Shown here: positions 1 to 6,669 of the stretch, in pieces
Layout of the letters: the number at the start of each line of letters is the position of its first letter
Position numbering within the stretch: position 1 is the stretch's first letter
Source of the DNA: Verrucomicrobiota bacterium
GTDB taxonomy: Bacteria > Verrucomicrobiota > Verrucomicrobiae > Opitutales > CG1-02-43-26
Direction of reading: 5' to 3'
Assembly: GCA_013289195.1 (NCBI GenBank)
Contig: JABDAI010000040.1
Span: forward strand, 1 to 11,256
DNA: 11,256 bases
Notes under the pieces: generated by a model
Told to the model about the DNA's origin: nothing
What the model saw: only the letters and a program-made list of their open reading frames with translations
The model's database searches: none
Program-made: the position numbers and the translations under genes

Positions 1-81
1 AAAAAATCAATGCAATTTGCAAAAAATCGCATCAATTTTATTGAAACTCAAAAAATATCGTCTTAAGATTTCTTAAGAAGG

Positions 82-606
82 ATGATAGAAACCATTACAC
101 AGACTTTTAGTATTTTAAACTTTGATGCACTATTAAGCATCTTAACCATCCTTGCTTATTTCATTGTAACTATTGGGTTACAAAAATTCATCAATCGTCA
201 CGGGATAAAACAACGCGTATCCAAACAACGAAGAGTTAAAATCGTTCGCCTATCAAAACTTTTTATAGGTCTAGTCACTATTTTCGTCCTTTTTTTAATT
301 TGGGGATTAGATATTAATGACATTTGGGTCTTCAGTACCTTAGTTTTTGGCTTTATAGGCGTCGCCGTTTTTGCCGTCTGGAGTTTACTCAGTAATGTAC
401 TTGCTGCTTACATTTTATTTTTCAGTGAACCTTTTCAAGTTGGCGATATAATTGTTTTAAAAGATGGTAATGATAGTATTAAAGGCGAAGTCAAAGATAT
501 GACTACTTTTTATATCAAAATTAAACTTGAAGATGGTGGTATTGCTCATATTCCTAATAATCTAACTTTTCAAAAAACTATTATTAAATACGCCCCCCCA
601 TTATAG
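82..606 (+). CDS. Minimal MscS-family mechanosensitive channel protein
   Basis: The 174-residue protein has three predicted membrane segments (about 18-36, 56-76 and 82-112). The beta domain follows directly, with the family signature PFQVGD at residues 117-122 and the later GEVKDMTTFYIKI and AHIPNN stretches. This matches the pore helix and first cytoplasmic domain of MscS, the channel that releases solutes on hypo-osmotic shock. Canonical MscS has about 286 residues. This protein stops after the beta domain and lacks the C-terminal alpha/beta cage, as in known 'mini-MscS' proteins. An in-frame stop at 64-66 and the lack of another early Met make ATG 82 the start, although the AAGAAGG purine run abuts the ATG with no spacer. 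It is the first of four co-oriented genes and lies 149 bp before the next. Membership of the fold is clear; true mechanosensitive gating is inferred. Confidence 0.85.
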   Translation: MIETITQTFSILNFDALLSILTILAYFIVTIGLQKFINRHGIKQRVSKQRRVKIVRLSKLFIGLVTIFVLFLIWGLDINDIWVFSTLVFGFIGVAVFAVWSLLSNVLAAYILFFSEPFQVGDIIVLKDGNDSIKGEVKDMTTFYIKIKLEDGGIAHIPNNLTFQKTIIKYAPPL

Positions 607-735
607 GAAGAAAAGATAATGCCGTAGAAAGCTATTGTAATGAATCAATTTAGTATCATTTTTTTAATATTTTATTTAAAGAAAAATTGTCAAAAGTTCC
701 CCCTGAGATGTAATCCCCTACCCTGATCTGACTTA

Positions 736-741
736 TATAAT
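736..741 (+). promoter_or_regulatory. Candidate -10 element upstream of the DUF1003 gene
   Basis: A perfect TATAAT lies 14 bases before the ATG at 756. No -35 hexamer sits at 16-18 bp (TTGTCA at 687-692 is too far away). A transcript starting here would have a very short leader, which agrees with the absence of a ribosome binding site for this gene. The hexamer is common in AT-rich DNA, so confidence is modest. Confidence 0.35.
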
Positions 742-755
742 CAAAATCATAAACC

Positions 756-1337
756 ATGCAAGAAGACGAAAAAAACAAAGAAGAAGTAAAACATAATCCA
801 TTAAACTATCCGGATGGTTCTGATCTTTCCGATCCTTTGGATGAAGAACTCAATGAATTAGCGCACGATCTACTCGATTCCGATTTCGATGAACTTTCTG
901 AAGGGGATCAAAAAATTATCGAGCACATTGCCGATAATGAAAGTATTGCTGAAAATCCTAATACTACCTATAGCCATACTGCTACTTTTGGGCAAAAGTT
1001 GGCTGACGATGTTGCACGAATTGGCGGGTCTTGGACCTTCGTCATTCTCTCTCTAATCATTCTGGCTATTTGGATCTTTGTAAATTTAAAGCAAATTACG
1101 AGTACTCCGTGGGATCCATATCCTTTTATTCTTCTTAATTTAGTGTTATCGATGGTTGCAGCGTTGCAAGCACCTGTCATTATGATGTCCCAAAACCGGC
1201 AGTCTGAAAAAGATCGCATCAGCGCGAATGCCAATTATGAAGTGTGCCTGAAAATGGAATTAGAGTTAACTCGTCTCCATCAACGATTTGAAGAACTCGA
1301 AGCTAAACTCAATCTTTCTGAAAATAAAAATGAGTAG
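756..1337 (+). CDS. DUF1003 family inner-membrane protein
   Basis: The 193-residue protein has a strongly acidic N-terminal region (about 1-75), then the DUF1003 core: GQKLADDVARIGGSW at 79-93, a first membrane helix at about 92-112, a short loop with WDPYPFILLN at 119-128, and a second helix at about 124-145. The hallmark AALQAPVIMMSQNRQ (about 135-149) and a basic, coiled-coil-prone tail (about 163-187) follow. The WDPYPFILLN and QAP-MMSQNRQ blocks are diagnostic of the family. Its biochemical function is unknown. The N-terminal acidic extension is longer than the core family requires. No Shine-Dalgarno sequence precedes ATG 756. It ends 23 bp before the retropepsin-like gene and may be cotranscribed with it. 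Confidence 0.88.
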   Translation: MQEDEKNKEEVKHNPLNYPDGSDLSDPLDEELNELAHDLLDSDFDELSEGDQKIIEHIADNESIAENPNTTYSHTATFGQKLADDVARIGGSWTFVILSLIILAIWIFVNLKQITSTPWDPYPFILLNLVLSMVAALQAPVIMMSQNRQSEKDRISANANYEVCLKMELELTRLHQRFEELEAKLNLSENKNE

Positions 1338-1360
1338 ATGAGGTAAGGTACAATTAACTC

Positions 1361-1852
1361 ATGAAAAAGAAAACAATAATTGCATGGGAAGAATGGTGCG
1401 CCTTGCCCGATCTAGGGATACATGCAATTAAACTTAAAGCAGATACAGGAGCCAAAACCTCTGCTCTCGCGGCTACCAACATCAAACCTTTTATTAAAGA
1501 AGGTCAAACCTATGTTTCATTTCAAATCTACCCGATTCAAAGAAATACAAAAATTGTAGTTCAGTGTTGTTCACCTTTAGTTGACTATCGTTATATTACA
1601 AGTTCGACTGGACAACGAGAAAAGCGTTATGTGATTAAAACAATGATTAATCTTAATCATCAACAATGGTTAATTGAACTCACCTTAGCCAGACGAAAAA
1701 ACTTGGCTTTTAGGATGCTACTTGGCCGTGAAGCTATTAGGAAAGGTCATTTGATTGTTGATCCCTCCAAATCCTGTCTCGTTGGAAAAATGACAAAGCA
1801 AGATATTAAAATACTTTATTCAACAGTAAGTCCTCTGATTGAGGTCCCTTGA
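1361..1852 (+). CDS. Retropepsin-like 'ATP-dependent zinc protease' family protein (RimB-like)
   Basis: The 163-residue protein belongs to PF05618. The aspartic-protease-like motif ADTGAKTSAL is at residues 27-36, with D28 the presumed catalytic Asp, and the second family motif LLGREAI is at about 120-126. Family members are single-domain, retropepsin-like proteins of about 140-170 residues, so this one is full length. The historic 'ATP-dependent zinc protease' name is not supported by its motifs. Genes of this family often neighbour rimK. In Pseudomonas the equivalent RimB is proposed to act on glutamylated ribosomal protein S6. Here rimK begins 214 bp downstream on the same strand, supporting that link. 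The sequence AGGTAAGG at 1341-1348 is a possible ribosome binding site, but the 12-nt spacer is long. The family is certain; the substrate is inferred. Confidence 0.88.
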   Translation: MKKKTIIAWEEWCALPDLGIHAIKLKADTGAKTSALAATNIKPFIKEGQTYVSFQIYPIQRNTKIVVQCCSPLVDYRYITSSTGQREKRYVIKTMINLNHQQWLIELTLARRKNLAFRMLLGREAIRKGHLIVDPSKSCLVGKMTKQDIKILYSTVSPLIEVP

Positions 1853-2066
1853 AGAAAGCAAAAGGATTGAGCATTTTTCCCTAATTTTCAGTATTTATTG
1901 ACTGATAGATGAGCGAAATAGAAGAAAAGAAAGAATATAAATATTTTGATAGACAAAAAGATTTAAAAGTGTAGTCTTAGAGAAACTTTAGAATCACCCA
2001 CTCTCCTTTTCAAACTTAATGTTATCAAAAATTCATCCCGCAATAACATCATAGAGCTTTAAACTT

Positions 2067-2951
2067 ATGAGAATTTTACTTTTAGCTTCAAATCCAAATC
2101 TTTATTCCAACAAAAGAATTATGGAAGAAGGCTCATTACGAGGACACGAAATGCTCTTTGCGCATATACATCAGTGTTACATGAAACTTTCTATTTCTGA
2201 TCTTCTAGTTCATTGCGGCGATGCCATTTTAGAAAATATTGACGTGGTTATCCCACGGATCAAGCCCTCTATTACATTTTATGCAACCGCTATTTTAAGC
2301 CAATTTGAAATGCAAGAGATCTTTGTATTAAATAAGACTCTTCCGATCAAACAATCGCGGGACAAACTTCAATCGCTCCAAATACTTTCACGCAAAGGAG
2401 TTCATATTCCGATAACAGGCTGCGCTAACTCTACACGCGATGCCAAACAACTTATCAAAATGGTAGGTGGAGCTCCTTTAATCATTAAACTACTTGAAAG
2501 TACCAAAGGCATTGGCGTTGTTTTAGCTGAAACGAATAAAGCTGCTGAAAGCGTAATTAGTGCTTTCTCTAGCTTAAAAGCTAATTTTCTTGTTCAAGAA
2601 TTTATCAAAGAGAGCGGGGGGGAAGATTTACGTTGCTTTGTTATTGGTAATAAAGTGGTTGCTGCAATGAAAAGAAAAGCTCCAAAAGGTGAATTTAAAG
2701 CAAACATCCATCAAGGAGCCACAGCCTCTGCGGTGAAATTAACCGCTCAAGAAAGAGCAATGGCCATCAAAGCGACTGCAGCTCTTGGACTTCAAGTAGC
2801 CGGTGTTGATATCATTGAATCCTCGGAGGGTCCAAAAGTTCTTGAAGTTAATTCCTCTCCCGGTCTAGAAGGCATTGAAAAAACTACCGGCATCAATGTC
2901 GCTGCTGCCATGTTTGACTATATTGAAAATAATTATAAGCAAAAAAAATAG
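2067..2951 (+). CDS. rimK: RimK-type ribosomal protein S6--L-glutamate ligase (ATP-grasp)
   Basis: The 294-residue protein is close to the usual length of about 300. The N-terminal pre-ATP-grasp domain starts MRILLLASNPNLYSNKRI, as in E. coli RimK. The ATP-grasp core includes the ATP-binding strand LIIKLLESTKGIGVV (138-152, K141), VQEFIKESGGEDLR (176-189), the N-H-QGA segment at 213-218, and the metal-binding residues D248 (AGVDII), E260 and N262 (VLEVNSSPGLEGIEKTTG). RimK adds glutamates to the C terminus of S6 using ATP and can also make poly-glutamate; it acts in the cytoplasm. The retropepsin-like gene upstream is a plausible partner. No strong ribosome binding site precedes ATG 2067, only a weak GAG 11 nt upstream. 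The related ligases LysX and MptN share the fold, but the C-terminal block fits RimK best. Confidence 0.92.
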   Translation: MRILLLASNPNLYSNKRIMEEGSLRGHEMLFAHIHQCYMKLSISDLLVHCGDAILENIDVVIPRIKPSITFYATAILSQFEMQEIFVLNKTLPIKQSRDKLQSLQILSRKGVHIPITGCANSTRDAKQLIKMVGGAPLIIKLLESTKGIGVVLAETNKAAESVISAFSSLKANFLVQEFIKESGGEDLRCFVIGNKVVAAMKRKAPKGEFKANIHQGATASAVKLTAQERAMAIKATAALGLQVAGVDIIESSEGPKVLEVNSSPGLEGIEKTTGINVAAAMFDYIENNYKQKK

Positions 2952-3205
2952 AGTTTATAAATCAGAACTATTTCTTGTTAAAGTTTTCTTTATATTTCAA
3001 TTCAATATCCGCTATTATGGACTGAGAAGGCTTATTTGAAGGATATTCCATAAAAATTCAAAATGGGACCACTAAAAGCATATCGAGATCTGGAGTCATA
3101 AGACCACACAAGCAACTTACTTTTTGTGAAAAAAGATTATTTTTCAGACATTTTAAGAAAATTGATTTAAAAAAGGGGAGATATCAGTAATTTATTTGGT
3201 CTTAT
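2952..3205. other. Convergent intergenic region without a recognisable gene
   Basis: These 254 bases separate the converging rimK and TPR genes. All frames are closed by frequent stops. The only structure I see is a weak, all-A/T-stem inverted repeat TGAAAAA/TTTTTCA at 3127-3133 and 3140-3146 with a 6-nt loop. A T-run precedes it and TTTT occurs shortly after it. It could serve as a poor bidirectional terminator, but it lacks a GC stem, so I do not call one. Confidence 0.3.
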
Positions 3206-3784
3206 CTACTTATTTTCTGGCAAATTCGTTTGCAATTGTATCTGCATTCGAGCTAATACGGCCTGCTCGATTAAATCCATTGCTTCGATGTTAGAAGCAT
3301 CTTTTTCCAATATCTGGTGTCCTATCTCTAAAGATTTTTGATAATTCCCCATACTTATGTAAACATTACCCAATGCTAAGGCAAATTTCGCTTCTTCGGG
3401 GAACAATGCTTTCATTTCCTCATAAGCAAAAAGCAGTACTTCTAACAAATCTTCATCCAGTGCAGCTTGAGCAAGTAAAATTAAACTTAGTTTCCCTTTT
3501 GGGTAGTAGCATACACTTTGTTGAACCATTTTTAGCTTATTGTGTTTGCAAACAAGGATACTAAGAAAAAGATAAACAATGGACATGACCTGGGCTAGAA
3601 TTTTAGTGATCCAAATTTTATTTTCATAAATGCTCTTCGATACAGTCTGCAAGATTTTCCTAGCTTGTATACAATTGGGTTGGTCTATAAGAATATTCTT
3701 ACAAATCTCAGCCGTATAGATAAATTGAGCATCTTTCAGACCTCTATTTGCGAAATCCAAATTCCTTTGAAAACAGTTATTCAT
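3206..3784 (-). CDS. Small TPR-repeat protein with a central membrane segment
   Basis: The 192-residue protein begins with one TPR-like helical hairpin (about 1-47: NRGLKDAQFIYTAEICKNIL, then DQPNCIQARKIL). A hydrophobic segment at about 58-79 is a likely membrane anchor. At least two more TPR-like units follow: about 97-132 (LSLILLAQAALDEDLLEVLL) and 133-166 (FALALGNVYISMGNYQKSLE). This layout recalls small TPR proteins of planctomycetes and verrucomicrobia, which is recall rather than a search result. TPRs mediate protein contacts; the partner is unknown. Its ATG follows the glmM stop by 3 nt with no Shine-Dalgarno sequence, so it probably depends on glmM transcription and translational coupling. 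Function cannot be assigned beyond the fold. Confidence 0.7.
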   Translation of the reverse strand: MNNCFQRNLDFANRGLKDAQFIYTAEICKNILIDQPNCIQARKILQTVSKSIYENKIWITKILAQVMSIVYLFLSILVCKHNKLKMVQQSVCYYPKGKLSLILLAQAALDEDLLEVLLFAYEEMKALFPEEAKFALALGNVYISMGNYQKSLEIGHQILEKDASNIEAMDLIEQAVLARMQIQLQTNLPENK

Positions 3785-3787
3785 AGG

Positions 3788-5146
3788 TTATTCGATAATC
3801 TTTAATTCCTGCATCACAGCGGCTTTGAGAAGATTTATTCCTTCGGAAATTTTTTCTTGGTCAGGTCCTTCTACTAGCAACCGAATTTTAGGTTCCGTTC
3901 CAGAAAAACGTACAAATACACGTCCATCTTTGCCCAAAAGGTCTTCAACTTGTTTAATGGTCTGTTGTAAAATATGGAGTTCCTCCATTGGCCTGCGTTC
4001 TTGTATCTTCAAATTTTCAAGTATCTGTGGAAGGAGCGGAATATCTTGCCGAAGATCCGCTAAGGTTCTTCCAGTATCGATCATTGTTTCTATAACTTTA
4101 ATTGCTGCTAACAATCCATCTCCAGTTTTACTGTGTTCTGCAAAAATAATATGTCCTGATGCCTCTCCACCTATATTAGCTTTAAGCTCTTCCATTTTTT
4201 GGAAAAGATTGCGATCACCCACGCTAGAACGTACGACAGTACCACCTGCTTTTTCGATAGCCGCATCTAAGCCTTTGTTACTATAAAAAGTGGCTACAAA
4301 AATTTTCTTTGCGAGTTGTCCTTTAGCCAAAGCATTCAGGGCTATAATTCCTAAAATCTGATCTCCGGGGACTATTTCGCCATTTTCGTCACACATAATA
4401 ATCCTATCTCCATCCCCATCGTGAGCAATTCCAATTCGTGCGCCACTTTCTTTAAAAACTTTGGCAAATTCTTCGGGATATTCACTGCCGACTCCTTCAT
4501 TAATATTAAGACCATTTGGCTCAACGCCTCTTAATATAAGATCTGCACCTAAAAGTTGAAATGCCATTCTACTTGTTTGGTAGGCTGCTCCATTTGCACA
4601 ATCTAATAGTATCTTCCATCCTTTTAAGGCTCCACGAGGCATTACTTTTGAAACATTATCGACATAACCTTTAACTGCTTCTTCTAAATAAACATACTCA
4701 CACTTTTTATATGGGGATAATTCGACAGGGGTTTCATCATCAATCAAAGCTTCTATCATCGCTTCCTTGTCTTCATATTGCTTTTCGCCGAAAGCATTAA
4801 ATATTTTTACCCCATTATAAGATGCATCATTATGGGAAGCAGTAATCATAACGGCATTATCAGCTTCCATTTCTTCTACCCAGAATGAAACTGCAGGTGT
4901 AGGTACAACACCAAGAATATCAACATTAATGCCATAGGGGCACACAACAGAAGCAATAATTTTTTCATACTCTTCACTTGTTTGCCTAGTATCTCTGCCA
5001 ATTACCAAATGAACTTCACCTTTGGGATGCCTAATCCTGAGATAACGAGCCAATGCAATTGCAAATTTTTTAATAAACTCCGGATTCATCGTAGGTCCAC
5101 CGACAAGCCCGCGTATACCATCTGTTCCAAAATACTTTAACTTCAT
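3788..5146 (-). CDS. glmM: Phosphoglucosamine mutase
   Basis: GlmM interconverts glucosamine-6-phosphate and glucosamine-1-phosphate, the step before UDP-GlcNAc for peptidoglycan and lipopolysaccharide; it is cytoplasmic. The 452 residues match the usual 445-460. All four alpha-D-phosphohexomutase motifs are present. They are the N-terminal YFGTDGIRG (5-13), the phosphoserine loop ITASHN (101-106, S104), the metal loop DGDGDR (243-248), the sugar-specificity loop GEASGH (327-332), and the C-terminal phosphate-binding RFSGTEPKIR (413-422). The GEASGH loop and overall length favour GlmM over phosphomannomutase or phosphoglucomutase. An oddity is Asp107 after the active-site SHN, where GlmM normally has Pro. 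The start YFGTDGIRGLVGGP resembles PVC-type GlmM more than the E. coli type. It is followed at 3 nt by the TPR gene and preceded by an extended -10 promoter at 5223-5231. Confidence 0.95.
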   Translation of the reverse strand: MKLKYFGTDGIRGLVGGPTMNPEFIKKFAIALARYLRIRHPKGEVHLVIGRDTRQTSEEYEKIIASVVCPYGINVDILGVVPTPAVSFWVEEMEADNAVMITASHNDASYNGVKIFNAFGEKQYEDKEAMIEALIDDETPVELSPYKKCEYVYLEEAVKGYVDNVSKVMPRGALKGWKILLDCANGAAYQTSRMAFQLLGADLILRGVEPNGLNINEGVGSEYPEEFAKVFKESGARIGIAHDGDGDRIIMCDENGEIVPGDQILGIIALNALAKGQLAKKIFVATFYSNKGLDAAIEKAGGTVVRSSVGDRNLFQKMEELKANIGGEASGHIIFAEHSKTGDGLLAAIKVIETMIDTGRTLADLRQDIPLLPQILENLKIQERRPMEELHILQQTIKQVEDLLGKDGRVFVRFSGTEPKIRLLVEGPDQEKISEGINLLKAAVMQELKIIE

Positions 5147-5222
5147 GATTGTTTAATAAATATGCACAATAATAACTAAGAAGCAATAATAGATTTTTGA
5201 TTTTTGGCATTCGATGCAGGAC

Positions 5223-5231
5223 ATTATATCA
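5223..5231 (-). promoter_or_regulatory. Extended -10 promoter candidate for glmM
   Basis: Read on the minus strand this site is TGATATAAT: a TG, one base, then a perfect TATAAT, i.e. a textbook extended -10 element. No good -35 lies at 16-18 bp, which extended -10 promoters can do without. It would give a leader of roughly 65-70 nt before the glmM ATG at 5146. It lies in the 173-bp divergent region shared with the hydrolase gene. Confidence 0.5.
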
Positions 5232-5319
5232 CACAACCAAATAAGTTTTCTTTTTTGCAAATCCAAATGTTTGATAAATAAATCTTGTTTCCAACCAATA
5301 AAATAGTATCGTTAATTTA

Positions 5320-6498
5320 ATGAAAAAACTTTTATATATGAAACAATTCATTATTTCTTTAACACTTGTTTCATTTTTATTTTTTAATCCATTATTTGGA
5401 TTGAATGAAAATGCGAATGCTGAACTGAACGCAGCAAAGGAAGAAAGTTTATCAGAATGTTTATTCGAATCTGACCAAGGGCAGAATAATGATATTATTT
5501 TATTTCCTAAAAGTTCTGGCGATTTCGTTATGGGGTATAAAAATATTGAATTAATTGATACAAGTCGAAATGATCCTTATCATGCTGGAAAAAGAAGACT
5601 TAAAATTACACTTTATTATCCTTCGACAGCAAGTTCCGCTTATTTAGAACCTTATGGAGAAGAGGAAACACTTTTTTGGCATAGAGAGTTGACTGCGGTA
5701 CCGTCTTTAAAAGAGCATTTCAATGTCATTATGAATGAATTTAGAACTTTAAGAATTCATAAAGCTTTAAATGCTGAACCATTGCCCGGAAAATACCCTG
5801 TAATTGTTTTCAATCATGGATTTGGTGTCACAGCTGGTTCTTATCAGAGCCTTTTTCAGGAATTGGTAAGTCATGGTTATATTATATGTGCAATTCATAA
5901 TCCTTATATAGCCGATACAGTAATTTTTCAAAATGAGGACAAACTATTTAGAAAAGCACAGAAAGACGAAACTGCTGTAAATACTTGCATTGATGATGCT
6001 ACTTTCGTTTTATCTTTTTTGCCCGAAATAGAATATTTTCATGAGGTTATGGATTTAGATAAAATAGGCATATTGGGGCATTCCCTTGGAGGAATAACTT
6101 CGATGGTCATAGCCAGAACTAACGCTCAAATCAAGTCAGTTGTCAGCCTTGATGCTCCAATTGAAGACTTAGCAGCGTATGAGGATGGGTCAAAAGGTTT
6201 TGATAAGCCATTTTTACATTTATTTGCTAATAAAGATAGTTATTCCAAGACTTCACTTAAAGTAAATAATTTTAAAGCATTTATTGTAGATACAGAACAT
6301 AATTCTTTTGCAGATCATGAAGTATTGGAAAAAATTATACCTTTTTTTAAAGAAGAAAGTGAACTTGATTTTTCAAAATACCACACTATCACAGCATTAA
6401 TTCGTTTATTTTTTGATCAATTTCTGAAAAATGATCATGAAAACCCTATTATGTCCTTTAATAATCGAGATGTTTTATTAGAAACAGTTAAAGAATAG
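5320..6498 (+). CDS. Secreted alpha/beta hydrolase, PAF-acetylhydrolase-like
   Basis: The 392-residue protein has an N-terminal signal peptide: basic MKKLLYMKQ, a hydrophobic core at about 10-27, and likely cleavage near ANA|EL at 34. The alpha/beta-hydrolase core follows: the oxyanion-hole strand PVIVFNHGFG (160-169), the nucleophile elbow GHSLGG (253-258, S255), the acid strand VVSLDAP (D278), and the catalytic His in DTEHNSFADH (H327). The H-x-x-F-x-D pattern after the His is the one seen in plasma-type platelet-activating-factor acetylhydrolases (PAF-AH II), which hydrolyse short sn-2 acyl chains of phospholipids. The exact substrate is inferred. Export suggests action in the envelope or on host lipids. 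No Shine-Dalgarno sequence precedes ATG 5320; ATG 5338 (residue 7) is an alternative start that would keep a signal peptide. The gene stands alone, divergent from glmM. Confidence 0.8.
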   Translation: MKKLLYMKQFIISLTLVSFLFFNPLFGLNENANAELNAAKEESLSECLFESDQGQNNDIILFPKSSGDFVMGYKNIELIDTSRNDPYHAGKRRLKITLYYPSTASSAYLEPYGEEETLFWHRELTAVPSLKEHFNVIMNEFRTLRIHKALNAEPLPGKYPVIVFNHGFGVTAGSYQSLFQELVSHGYIICAIHNPYIADTVIFQNEDKLFRKAQKDETAVNTCIDDATFVLSFLPEIEYFHEVMDLDKIGILGHSLGGITSMVIARTNAQIKSVVSLDAPIEDLAAYEDGSKGFDKPFLHLFANKDSYSKTSLKVNNFKAFIVDTEHNSFADHEVLEKIIPFFKEESELDFSKYHTITALIRLFFDQFLKNDHENPIMSFNNRDVLLETVKE

Positions 6499-6632
6499 CA
6501 AGAAACATTAAAAATCTGGCAATTCGAATAAGAGGAAGCGAAAAATAAACTTATCCATTGATGATCCTATCCTACTCATTAAAAGCATCAAAGAAAGGCC
6601 CTAAAACCATAAATATTGGCTTGAACCTAACA

Positions 6633-6638
6633 TATAAT
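6633..6638 (+). promoter_or_regulatory. Candidate -10 element upstream of the CNNM-lgt pair
   Basis: A perfect TATAAT lies 31 bases before the ATG at 6670, in the 171-bp gap after the hydrolase gene. I could not find a -35 hexamer at 16-18 bp. A second weaker TATTAT is at 6651-6656. The gap contains nothing else I recognise. The site is plausible as the promoter for the two-gene unit, but such hexamers are frequent in AT-rich DNA. Confidence 0.35.
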
Positions 6639-6669
6639 GAGCTACTTTGATATTATCTGAAATTAAAAT

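Noticed and set aside
1898..1939. TTGACT followed by a TATAAA-like stretch as a rimK promoter
   Set aside because: The spacing between the two hexamers is about 30 bp, far beyond 16-18 bp.
1909..1974. A 21-codon plus-strand frame (MSEIEEKKEYKYF...) between the RimB-like gene and rimK
   Set aside because: It is too short, has no ribosome binding site and shows no recognisable motif. Its lysine/glutamate content is typical of random AT-rich DNA.
3127..3146. TGAAAAA/TTTTTCA inverted repeat as a bidirectional terminator for rimK and the TPR gene
   Set aside because: The 7-bp stem is almost entirely A/T and would be very unstable, so it is not a credible rho-independent terminator.
3825..4286. 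Long plus-strand open frame inside glmM
   Set aside because: It is antisense to the well-conserved glmM coding sequence and its translation has no family features, so it is a shadow frame.
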